This document shows positions 1 through 7,235 of a DNA stretch of 64,000 nucleotides, one piece after another; position 1 is the stretch's first letter; each line of letters starts with the position of its first letter. Under the pieces are notes generated by a model. The model saw only the letters and a list, made by a program, of their open reading frames with translations, had not been told where the DNA came from and made no database searches. The position numbers were made by a program, and so were the translations under genes. Source of the DNA: an uncultured Bacteroidales bacterium (GTDB taxonomy: Bacteria; Bacteroidota; Bacteroidia; Bacteroidales; Salinivirgaceae); contig CALJOM010000006.1 of assembly GCA_937981765.1 (NCBI GenBank), positions 62,001-126,000 on the forward strand, in the 5' to 3' direction.

Positions 1-1
1 A

Positions 2-1135
2 CTGTTTGAGGCCAGCCATAAATATGCCATTAAGGATAAAAAGGAAGTTGAAACATTTGCCCGTTCGCTTGGTTTTAACGATGTGCTTCAACGCTGGGAC
101 TGGATGTTTTTTTCCGAAAAACTAAAAAAAGAGAAATACAGCATCGACAATGAGATGATAAAACCCTATTTTGAACTCTCCAAGGTTCAGCAAGGGATTT
201 TCGATTTGGTTAATAAACTCTATGGTTTAACATTCCGCTACAATACTGAAATTTCAGTTTATCATCCGGACGTAAAAGCCTACGAGGTTTACGACGAAAC
301 CAACCGTTTTATGGCAGTTCTGTACCTCGATTTTCACCCTCGAGCCTCTAAAAGCAGCGGCGCCTGGATGACCTCATTCAGAGAGCAGTATAAGCTGGGC
401 GACAAGGATATTCGTCCATTAGTTTCTATTGTATGCAACTTTACCAAACCTACCGAAACCCGTCCATCGTTGCTTACCTTCGATGAAATGAAAACATTTC
501 TACACGAGTTTGGACACGCCCTTCACGGGATGCTCTCCGATGTAAAATATGAAAGTTTGAGTGGTACGTCGGTCTATCGCGATTTTGTGGAATTACCTTC
601 TCAAATAATGGAAAATTGGGGCGTTGAAAAACAGTGGCTCGATATATTTGCTACCCATTATCAAACAGGAGAACCCATACCGGCCGAATATATCGAAAAA
701 CTCCATTCGCTCGATAATTTTCAGGCAGGATACATGAGTGACCGTCAGGTAAGTTTTGCCACATTAGATTTGGCATGGCACACTATAAAAGAGCCTGTTA
801 AAACTGATGTAGAACCCTTTGAAGCAAAGGCTTTGGAGAAATTCGAACTGTTCCCAAAGGTTGAAGGTTCTTGTATGAGTACATCATTTAGTCATTTGTT
901 TGCCGGAGGTTATGCCGCAGGATATTATGGCTACAAGTGGGCAGAAGTGCTCGATGCCGACGCATTTTCTCTCTTTAAGCAGAATGGAATCTTCGATAAA
1001 GCAACCGCCAGTCGTTTCCGAGAGTACATTCTTTCCAAAGGCGGCATTCAACACCCGATGAAACTGTACATTGCTTTCAGAGGCCAGGAGCCTACAATAG
1101 ATGCTCTTCTGGAGCGTAGCGGACTGACGAAGTAA
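2..1135 (+). CDS. dcp: M3 family zinc metallopeptidase (peptidyl-dipeptidase Dcp-like), 5' end outside window
   Basis: This is the C-terminal part of an oligopeptidase of the M3 (thimet/Dcp) family, which trims short peptides in the cytoplasm or periplasm. The frame is open from base 2, so the gene begins before the window and the GTG at 83 is only an internal codon. The zinc site HEFGHALH lies near base 510, with the third ligand Glu in the following ESLSGTSVYRDF segment. The C-terminal FSHLFAGGYAAGYYGYKWAEV block is typical of the family. Family members in Bacteroidota are about 680-700 aa, so roughly half is visible here. A rho-independent hairpin follows the stop codon. Family assignment is firm; Dcp versus oligopeptidase A is inferred. 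Confidence 0.93.
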   Translation: MFEASHKYAIKDKKEVETFARSLGFNDVLQRWDWMFFSEKLKKEKYSIDNEMIKPYFELSKVQQGIFDLVNKLYGLTFRYNTEISVYHPDVKAYEVYDETNRFMAVLYLDFHPRASKSSGAWMTSFREQYKLGDKDIRPLVSIVCNFTKPTETRPSLLTFDEMKTFLHEFGHALHGMLSDVKYESLSGTSVYRDFVELPSQIMENWGVEKQWLDIFATHYQTGEPIPAEYIEKLHSLDNFQAGYMSDRQVSFATLDLAWHTIKEPVKTDVEPFEAKALEKFELFPKVEGSCMSTSFSHLFAGGYAAGYYGYKWAEVLDADAFSLFKQNGIFDKATASRFREYILSKGGIQHPMKLYIAFRGQEPTIDALLERSGLTK

Positions 1136-1158
1136 TGGAATAAGTATTTTACAACGAT

Positions 1159-1196
1159 AAAAGCCCCGCTTGTGAATCCACTAACGGGGCTTAATT
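1159..1196 (+). terminator. Rho-independent terminator after the M3 peptidase gene
   Basis: The stem aagccccg (1161-1168) pairs with cggggctt (1185-1192) around a 16-base loop, 25 bases after the peptidase stop. The T-run is short, so it could also serve the convergent minus-strand gene at 1241-1504. Confidence 0.6.
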
Positions 1197-1240
1197 TCAA
1201 CTATTTCTGAATGATTCTAGCTCTACCTCTTGTTAGCTAG

Positions 1241-1504
1241 TTACCATAAAAGCCAGTAAGTGAGTAGTAAAAGCACAAATATTATTAAAATTAATCGGAA
1301 ATTTGAAGTTTTGTCGGAAGAACGTCTGGTTTTCAGCCGCTGACGAAATGCCCCTGAAATACCGGCTCCGGGAATAAATTCTCCTCGCTCTCTGGCAAGT
1401 TCTTTTCGGCGTTCTTCCCGACGTTCTTTTTCCGGATCGAAATAGCGGGGCGTGTAGTTAAACTTTTTGGGCTTGGGAAGATGAAACATTTTAAACTTTA
1501 ACAT
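1241..1504 (-). CDS. Small conserved tail-anchored protein of unknown function
   Basis: An 87-residue protein with a highly charged Arg/Glu-rich middle (PEKERREERRKELARERG) and one hydrophobic segment at the extreme C-terminus (about residues 70-87, LILIIFVLLLLTYWLLW). This makes it look like a tail-anchored inner-membrane protein with a cytoplasmic basic domain. A second possible start is Met6 (MFHLPKPKKFNYTP), which I think is the likelier one. It lies 11 bp downstream of the SpoIID-like gene on the same strand and is probably cotranscribed with it. I do not recognise a named domain. The function is unknown. Confidence 0.7.
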   Translation of the reverse strand: MLKFKMFHLPKPKKFNYTPRYFDPEKERREERRKELARERGEFIPGAGISGAFRQRLKTRRSSDKTSNFRLILIIFVLLLLTYWLLW

Positions 1505-1515
1505 AGTAGTGCCTA

Positions 1516-2697
1516 TTATCGGGTCTCAAAAATCATATTTTGCAAGTAGGTTGTTTCAAAAATATCTACTATTTGAACGTTGGTGTAAAAGAAATTAATT
1601 ATTTCCTGAAAGCTTTTCCCTTTCTGGGCCATTTTCATGGCACTTTCCTGCGACATTCCAACACCATGTCCAAATCCCTTTCCCTTGAATATCAGCACAT
1701 TCCCCTTCTGCTCTATAGAAAAAAATGTAGATTTCAGATTAAAGGCATTGCGTATGTCGGTTAGCATAATGGGTTGGTTGTTAATTACCATAAAACGTTG
1801 CCTTTTGGGTTGCTGAAAAGATAAGGGTTTGTTAGGATCGAAGGAAATATTTCTCGACCTCAGGAAGTCATGCCACTGTGTTACAGGGATTTCTGTGGTC
1901 CATGAACTATGGTTTAATTTTTCATAATAGGGGTCTTCCTTGCCGCGAAGATAGGGAAGAGTGGTGCTCCAAACATCTTCGCTGTTAACGGTTTGCCCTC
2001 CACTGTTGGCATGAAATGCAGCAGTAATAAGCAACCCTTGTTTATCGACAATCACCAGACCTTTGGTTTCTTCTACGGCTTTTAAGATGGGTTTGTGTTC
2101 TACACCGTAGCCTTTATACACTTGACAATGAACTTCGTCGCAAATGTCGAAATTTTCGTTCTTATGGCGATGCAAATTATTCAAAAGGTAGGTACGGCTA
2201 ATTATTGCCTGTGCCTTGTAAAATTCAGGTAGGGCTTTAATCCCGCTCTCTGCTTCAACAACGCCGGCTATATATTCGTCCATCGAGAGCTGGTTAACCA
2301 GTGTCATACGGTTAACTGAGTCGAGCCAGATATTAAAATTTCCGTAGTAACGACGAGGAGGGGCTGCCGGATAGGCAGGTTCTATCAACATTCTGGAGTT
2401 ATCTTTGGTTGCAGTAATTGACATTGTACTATGCAATCCCAAATGCGCTGCTGAGTTCCAACTGCTTAAACGATCTGCTACCGATGTAACAAAAAGAATG
2501 TCAGAAGGTTGCATGGTAACTAATGCCGAGTCGTTGTTTGAAACGGTGTATTGACCTTCTATCACTTTGAAGACAACCGTGCGCAGTTCTAAACTTCGGT
2601 ACAATCCAACCTTAACCTCCTGAGCCTTTGTGAAAAAAGGCAACAGGATGGCGATTTTCACCACTAGCAAACAGGTTGGTATATAGTGTAATCTCAT
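1516..2697 (-). CDS. SpoIID/LytB domain-containing protein
   Basis: A 393-aa protein with an N-terminal signal peptide (roughly residues 1-25, ending FFTKAQ) and a SpoIID/LytB domain. The domain is recognised from MDEYIAGVVEAESG (about 140-155), the AQAIISRTYLL helix, the HANSGGQTVNSEDVW segment and the C-terminal GFGHGVGMSQESAMKMAQKG block. In Firmicutes SpoIID is a lytic transglycosylase acting on denuded peptidoglycan glycan strands. In Bacteroidota the homologues are exported and presumed to act on peptidoglycan, but their role is not established. The gene is the first of a pair with the small tail-anchored gene just downstream. Confidence 0.88.
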   Translation of the reverse strand: MRLHYIPTCLLVVKIAILLPFFTKAQEVKVGLYRSLELRTVVFKVIEGQYTVSNNDSALVTMQPSDILFVTSVADRLSSWNSAAHLGLHSTMSITATKDNSRMLIEPAYPAAPPRRYYGNFNIWLDSVNRMTLVNQLSMDEYIAGVVEAESGIKALPEFYKAQAIISRTYLLNNLHRHKNENFDICDEVHCQVYKGYGVEHKPILKAVEETKGLVIVDKQGLLITAAFHANSGGQTVNSEDVWSTTLPYLRGKEDPYYEKLNHSSWTTEIPVTQWHDFLRSRNISFDPNKPLSFQQPKRQRFMVINNQPIMLTDIRNAFNLKSTFFSIEQKGNVLIFKGKGFGHGVGMSQESAMKMAQKGKSFQEIINFFYTNVQIVDIFETTYLQNMIFETR

Positions 2698-2789
2698 GTT
2701 ATTCTTGGTTAAAAATTGTTGTTTCAGACATATAGAATTTTTGGGTAAAGTTAATTGTTCAGGAATTATAAATTTTATGCACAGCTTGT

Positions 2790-3914
2790 TTAGGCATTTT
2801 GAGCTGTGATTATACGTGCTGCACGTTCCGAAGCTCCGGTTTGTCCAAGTGCGGCACGTAACTTTTGATAATTTTCAAAAATTGCTTGGCGGTTCTCATC
2901 GATCAGCAATTTTTCCACCTCGGTTTTTAAATTTTTGGTGGAGCAATATTGCTGTATTAGTTCGGTAACTGCCGGTGCGTCAAGAATTAAGTTGACTAAC
3001 GAAATGTATTTTATAGATTTTAGTATTAAGCGTCCAATCCCGTAGGTGAGGTATCCTCCACCCATTTTATAGCAAACAACTTGTGGCACTCCAATCAATG
3101 CTGTTTCGAGGGTTGCCGTTCCGCTGGCAACAATAGCCGCTTGGGAATGGAGCAGAAGCTGATAGGTGTTGTTGAAAATCAGTTTGACGTTTTTTCCTTT
3201 CAAATAGGTATCATAAAGTTCTTTGTCTTGCCCGGGTGCCCCTGAAACTACAAATTCATAATCTGGGAAAAATTCCGTAATGGAGAGCATCACCGGTAAA
3301 AGCATTCTTATTTCTTGTGTTCGGCTTCCCGGAAGGAGAGCTATTATTGGCTTACCCGATAAATTATGTTGAGTAATGAACTCTTCCCGTGCTTGGTCTC
3401 TTCGTAGCGTTGCTTCCAGGCTGTCTAACGTTGGGTTTCCCACATATCGAACTTTGCAACCGTTGTTGCGGAAGAATTCTTCTTCGAAGGGGAGGATTGA
3501 AAGAATAGAGTCGGTATACTTTTTCAAAGTTTTCAGACGGCCTTTTTTCCATGCCCATAATTTTGGAGGGATGTAATAAACCACCCGAAAGCCCCTTTTC
3601 TTTGCAAACTTGGCAATTTTTAGGTTAAAACCCGGGTAATCAACCAAAATAATGGTATCGGGATTCCAACGGAGAATGTCTTGTTGGCAAAGTTTAATGT
3701 TTTTAATAATTGACAGCAGGTTTTTGATAACTTTCCAGTAACCCATGAACGCTGCCTCTTTGTAGTGTTTTACGAGTTCGCCCCCGGCTTCCTGCATTAA
3801 ATCTCCGCCCCATCCCCGGAAGGTTGCCGTCGGGTCGAGTTTTTTCAGATTTCGTATCAGGTTGGAAGCGTGGAGATCGCCCGACGCTTCTCCGGCGATG
3901 ATGTAATATTTCAT
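2790..3914 (-). CDS. lpxB: Lipid-A-disaccharide synthase
   Basis: A GT19 glycosyltransferase of 374 aa, the normal length for LpxB. It condenses UDP-2,3-diacylglucosamine with lipid X to form the lipid A disaccharide at the cytoplasmic face of the inner membrane. Diagnostic segments are YYIIAGEASGDLHASNL at the N-terminus, ILVDYPGFNLKIAKFAKKRG, YYIPPKLWAWKKGR, LLPGSRTQEIR and the donor-site region ASGTATLETALIGVPQVVCYK. It lies downstream of surE and the 101-aa membrane protein on the same strand, an arrangement often seen in Bacteroidota. The presence of this gene shows that the host makes lipopolysaccharide. Confidence 0.97.
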   Translation of the reverse strand: MKYYIIAGEASGDLHASNLIRNLKKLDPTATFRGWGGDLMQEAGGELVKHYKEAAFMGYWKVIKNLLSIIKNIKLCQQDILRWNPDTIILVDYPGFNLKIAKFAKKRGFRVVYYIPPKLWAWKKGRLKTLKKYTDSILSILPFEEEFFRNNGCKVRYVGNPTLDSLEATLRRDQAREEFITQHNLSGKPIIALLPGSRTQEIRMLLPVMLSITEFFPDYEFVVSGAPGQDKELYDTYLKGKNVKLIFNNTYQLLLHSQAAIVASGTATLETALIGVPQVVCYKMGGGYLTYGIGRLILKSIKYISLVNLILDAPAVTELIQQYCSTKNLKTEVEKLLIDENRQAIFENYQKLRAALGQTGASERAARIITAQNA

Positions 3915-4061
3915 TGGGCAGCCTTTTTGTGGGTTTGTATATAAATGGGAAATAATTGGCTACTAATTGAATTCCCTGGATTTTGGATTTTAAGATATCG
4001 ATTTGTCAAGTAGAGGCTTGTCTTATTCATAGTTGCGAAGTCTTGCTCAATAAATCCAGGG

Positions 4062-4367
4062 TTACAATAATTCTCCCGATCGTAGAATTAAAATAATCAG
4101 TCCGTAAACCATCATTAGTCCTATTAATCCGTAGGCAGCACGGTATCTATCGGTACGCGTAAGATAAAAAAACAGCAGTAGGGTTGGGAATGCACTTAGG
4201 GCTAGCAACGATGTAAACATTCGCCCTTGGTTAAGGTAAAACTTCAGGTTCTGAAAATTATGAAATTTATCCCAATGCGATGATAAAAAGAGGATTAATG
4301 ATAAGGCAGAAATAATAAATCCTCCCAGAAAACCATGGTAAAATTGATTAAATTTTTTGGGTTGCAT
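4062..4367 (-). CDS. Small membrane protein of unknown function downstream of surE
   Basis: A 101-aa protein with three predicted membrane helices (about residues 11-30, 50-70 and 77-97) and no recognisable catalytic motif. Its start overlaps the end of surE by 20 bp on the same strand, which implies translational coupling. lpxB follows about 150 bp downstream. The N-terminus is MQPKKFNQFYHGFLGG. I cannot assign a function. The tight coupling to surE suggests conserved co-expression rather than a spurious frame. Confidence 0.75.
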   Translation of the reverse strand: MQPKKFNQFYHGFLGGFIISALSLILFLSSHWDKFHNFQNLKFYLNQGRMFTSLLALSAFPTLLLFFYLTRTDRYRAAYGLIGLMMVYGLIILILRSGELL

Positions 4368-5151
4368 GGTCGGTCTGAAGATATTGTAATCCTTTTAAAG
4401 CCTGATAAGATGTAAAATCTGCATGAATTGGCACAACTGCTACATAGTTGTTTTCCAATGCCCATTCATCGGTTTCGGGGTTCCCGATTTCAAAATTTTT
4501 AAAATTGCCGGTTAACCAGTAATACTCTCCTCCATGGGGATCAATTCGTTTTTCGAACTCCTCTTTCCATACACCGTGGGTTTGCCGACAAACACGTATT
4601 CCACGAATTTGTTCCAGGGGGACATTGGGGATGTTTACGTTCAGGCAGATATATTCGGGTAGTCGTTTTTCAAGAATCTGTACAAAAATCTTTTCAACGT
4701 AATGTTTCGATGGCTCGAAGTTGGCTTCCGACGAGTGGTCGAGCAGCGAAAATCCTATGGATGGAATTCCGTTGAGGCAGGCTTCGATAGCGGCTCCCAT
4801 GGTTCCGCTGTAAATTACACTAATGGATGCATTGCTGCCGTGATTGATTCCGCTAACCATAATGTCGGGTTTTCGTGGTACTACCTGGTTAAGCCCAAGT
4901 TTTACACAGTCAACCGGGGTTCCGTTGCATTTGTACATGGTTACGCCTGGTTTTGAATAGACGTGTTTTAGCCGAAGCGGTCGTTTGATGGTGATGGCGT
5001 GCGACATCCCGGATTCAGCACTTTCAGGGGCTACGGCTATTACATCGCCATACTTTTCAACCACTTCAATCAAAGCACGAATACCTCCGGCATAAAAACC
5101 GTCGTCGTTCGAAACAAAAATCAACGGACGGTGATTTGAGCTTTCTATCAT
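4348..5151 (-). CDS. surE: 5'/3'-nucleotidase SurE
   Basis: A 267-aa SurE metal-dependent phosphatase, which dephosphorylates 5' and 3' nucleoside monophosphates in the cytoplasm. The metal-binding signature SNDDG (residues 14-18, within PLIFVSNDDGFYAGG) is intact. So are the AVAPESAESGMSHAIT loop, CNGTPVDCVKLGL, and the MVSGINHGSNASISVIYSGTMGAA block containing the N-H-G ligands. The chosen ATG at 5151 sits about 10 nt after the transcription start predicted from a TATCTTTG -7 box at 5168-5175. The 101-aa membrane gene overlaps its 3' end. Confidence 0.96.
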   Translation of the reverse strand: MIESSNHRPLIFVSNDDGFYAGGIRALIEVVEKYGDVIAVAPESAESGMSHAITIKRPLRLKHVYSKPGVTMYKCNGTPVDCVKLGLNQVVPRKPDIMVSGINHGSNASISVIYSGTMGAAIEACLNGIPSIGFSLLDHSSEANFEPSKHYVEKIFVQILEKRLPEYICLNVNIPNVPLEQIRGIRVCRQTHGVWKEEFEKRIDPHGGEYYWLTGNFKNFEIGNPETDEWALENNYVAVVPIHADFTSYQALKGLQYLQTDHATQKI

Positions 5152-5167
5152 TGGTTCGATTTTGCTT

Positions 5168-5175
5168 CAAAGATA
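5168..5175 (-). promoter_or_regulatory. Bacteroidota -7 box upstream of surE
   Basis: On the minus strand this reads TATCTTTG, an exact match to the Bacteroidota sigma-factor consensus TAnnTTTG. It is 17 bp from the surE ATG. I did not find a clear -33 TTTG at the right spacing. Confidence 0.5.
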
Positions 5176-5238
5176 GAAAAAAAAAAGCACTGGGCAAAAG
5201 CCTTGATAGTGAAAGATTCCCGGAACCCTAGGCCAGAT

Positions 5239-6189
5239 TTAGGCCTTCTTTAACGAATTCTTATACTTTAGATAGGAGTTTACGTGCCTATCTATTTTGG
5301 AGGGATAAATATCTCGAATGGTTATTAAAATGGCTGTTTCCTCAACATTGCCAAATTCTCGGTTGAGTGATGTGCCGAAAGTGCGCATGGTTGGTGACAG
5401 ATTCATGTAGGCATTTATTAGCGGAGGTATTATTGTGCCCAACTTGCGCATTTCGTTGTTTAGGACTTTTTTGTTTTCGTTGTATTCTTTTCCGGTGAAT
5501 AGTTTGTCGTAACTCTCATAATCTATGTTTAATTCCAGCGGGTCGATAAGTGTAAGCAAGTTATCGGGGTCGGGAAAATGTTTTTGCAAAAAATAAAGAA
5601 GCATGTTTCGGGCTTCTCGGTTGTATTTCGGATACATGGTTACTTTCCCGAAAAAATATTTCATTTCGGGATTTTCTACCACAATGGCTCCTAATCCGTC
5701 CCACAGGTTATCGAGGGCGAAAATACTTTTGCGTGAGCTTTGTATGGATTGAAACTCGGGATGAACAAACGACCTGCCCAGTTCTATGGTAAAGGGGAGA
5801 AATTCTTTAATGAATTTGTCGGAGAAGTTAAATAGTTTGTAGGTTGCCATTCGGATGTTACCAAGGGCATCGAGTGTTGCTTTTCGTCCGATCAGATAGC
5901 GATACCCGCCGATGATCATTTTTTCCTCGGGCGACCAGACTATTAGTTGATTGTAAGGTATATCCTGCAAATCGAACTGGTCGAGATCGCAGCTTTTCCC
6001 GGTTCCCCCGCCGGCTGCACGGAACGTGAGCTCCCTTAGTCGTCCCACTTCTAGGGTTAAGTAGGGTGCGTTATGATGGTTAAAAATGTATATTTCGTTG
6101 TTGCCGAAATTTGTAGGGCGTATAAATTTATCGGGTGTAAGTTCTTTTTCAAGAATGTTAACGGGTATTGGGTCAATAAGTTTTTCCAT
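5239..6189 (-). CDS. glsB: OlsB-like acyl-ACP N-acyltransferase (GlsB-like, glycine lipid synthesis)
   Basis: A GNAT-fold acyltransferase of the OlsB/putative-hemolysin family (COG3176 type). In Bacteroides, GlsB N-acylates glycine with a 3-hydroxy fatty acid as the first step of glycine lipid synthesis. Family hallmarks are the VGRLRELTFRAAGGGTGKSCDLDQFD segment, IVWSPEEKMIIGGYRYLIG and ELGRSFVHPEFQ. The open frame reaches 6234, but the Met at 6189 (MEKLIDPIPVN) is the likelier start because it matches family N-termini. A PlsC-like O-acyltransferase lies immediately upstream on the same strand, the partner expected for this pathway. The substrate is inferred from the family and neighbour. 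Confidence 0.8.
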   Translation of the reverse strand: MEKLIDPIPVNILEKELTPDKFIRPTNFGNNEIYIFNHHNAPYLTLEVGRLRELTFRAAGGGTGKSCDLDQFDLQDIPYNQLIVWSPEEKMIIGGYRYLIGRKATLDALGNIRMATYKLFNFSDKFIKEFLPFTIELGRSFVHPEFQSIQSSRKSIFALDNLWDGLGAIVVENPEMKYFFGKVTMYPKYNREARNMLLYFLQKHFPDPDNLLTLIDPLELNIDYESYDKLFTGKEYNENKKVLNNEMRKLGTIIPPLINAYMNLSPTMRTFGTSLNREFGNVEETAILITIRDIYPSKIDRHVNSYLKYKNSLKKA

Positions 6190-6319
6190 GTAATTCGGGT
6201 TGTGTTCCACAAAAATAAAAAACGTTTGGTTCAAAATTGCAATTTCATTGGTGCTCAGCTAAACGTGTTGGATAATGGTTTTATTGCATAGGGGTGTATT
6301 TTGATGCGAAGTCTTGTTT

Positions 6320-7126
6320 TTACGGTTCCATAGCATAAACTCGTTTTCGAATTTCTTCGGTCCATTCTTTTATGCTTTTGGTTTCCTTTAATTCTTGCCA
6401 AGGAATTGGTTCTCCGAAGAAGATTTTGAAATGGGAGCCAAATTGCCGAAACATTTCGTCGGGGAGCAGAAACATTTCAATGTTGGTTTTTATTCCTAAG
6501 TGTTTTCGCCAATTGGATATTCTATAAAACCGGTTTGAATTTCTGCCTTGAAAAAAAACGGGAACTATATCGCGGTGATGTTCAATGGATTTCTGCACAA
6601 AGCTTTTCTTCCACTCCAGATCGGTAACTTTTCCTTTAATTTTTCTTGAGGCCATGCCTGAAGGGAATATGATGATTTGTTTATCGGATGCGTAGGCTTC
6701 GTCAATCAATCGAGCTATCTCTTTGGATGGGGTTCCGTAGGAGTTGATGGGTACAAACAAAGGATCGAATATTTTCAGTTTGAGTAATACATCGTTTACC
6801 AGAAAACGTGGTTCGCCAACGTGGGTGTTTATTGCATCGAGCAGGGTTACTCCGTCGAAGGCTCCCAACGGGTGATTGCTGGCAAACTGATAGCGGCGGT
6901 CGGGGGGTATTTTTTCAATTCCATGAACTTCGTACGTAACGTTCAGGGTTTCGAGAAGTTTTTTAACGCTGTCGATTCCATGATTGTCGCCGTTTTTTAT
7001 CAGGTAGTCGTTAATTTTATCAAGATGTACTATCTTTTTGATGATTCGGTAAACAAAACGGGGTATTCTGTGGGCCAGTTTTGGATTTTTTTCGGCAAAT
7101 ATTTTTTCCAGGCAAATGGGTTCCAT
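6320..7126 (-). CDS. glsA: PlsC-family lysophospholipid/glycine-lipid O-acyltransferase (GlsA-like)
   Basis: A 268-aa 1-acylglycerol-3-phosphate-acyltransferase-type enzyme. The HX4D-like motif is NHPLGAFDG (about residues 85-93), followed by the FLVNDVLLKLK segment and the substrate-binding block IIIFPSGMASRK. It probably O-acylates the product of the GlsB-like enzyme encoded 131 bp downstream, giving a diacylated glycine (lyso-to-diacyl) lipid of the Bacteroidota membrane. In Bacteroides thetaiotaomicron the two genes are likewise adjacent. A -7 box TAACTTTG with a GTTG about 18 bp upstream precedes the ATG at 7126. Ordinary phospholipid acylation is the alternative. Confidence 0.78.
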   Translation of the reverse strand: MEPICLEKIFAEKNPKLAHRIPRFVYRIIKKIVHLDKINDYLIKNGDNHGIDSVKKLLETLNVTYEVHGIEKIPPDRRYQFASNHPLGAFDGVTLLDAINTHVGEPRFLVNDVLLKLKIFDPLFVPINSYGTPSKEIARLIDEAYASDKQIIIFPSGMASRKIKGKVTDLEWKKSFVQKSIEHHRDIVPVFFQGRNSNRFYRISNWRKHLGIKTNIEMFLLPDEMFRQFGSHFKIFFGEPIPWQELKETKSIKEWTEEIRKRVYAMEP

Positions 7127-7164
7127 ATATATATTTGGTGTGATTTTTTACACGTATATTCCGG

Positions 7165-7194
7165 CAAAGTTAGTAAATCCTAGTAAATTTCAAC
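7165..7194 (-). promoter_or_regulatory. Promoter of the glsA-glsB pair
   Basis: On the minus strand GTTG (7191-7194) is followed after 18 bp by TAACTTTG (7165-7172), close to the Bacteroidota consensus TTTG-N19-21-TAnnTTTG. It lies 39 bp from the ATG at 7126. Confidence 0.45.
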
Positions 7195-7235
7195 CGGAAT
7201 AGCATTGGCCGATTCAATCGGTAGATTTTTTGCAA

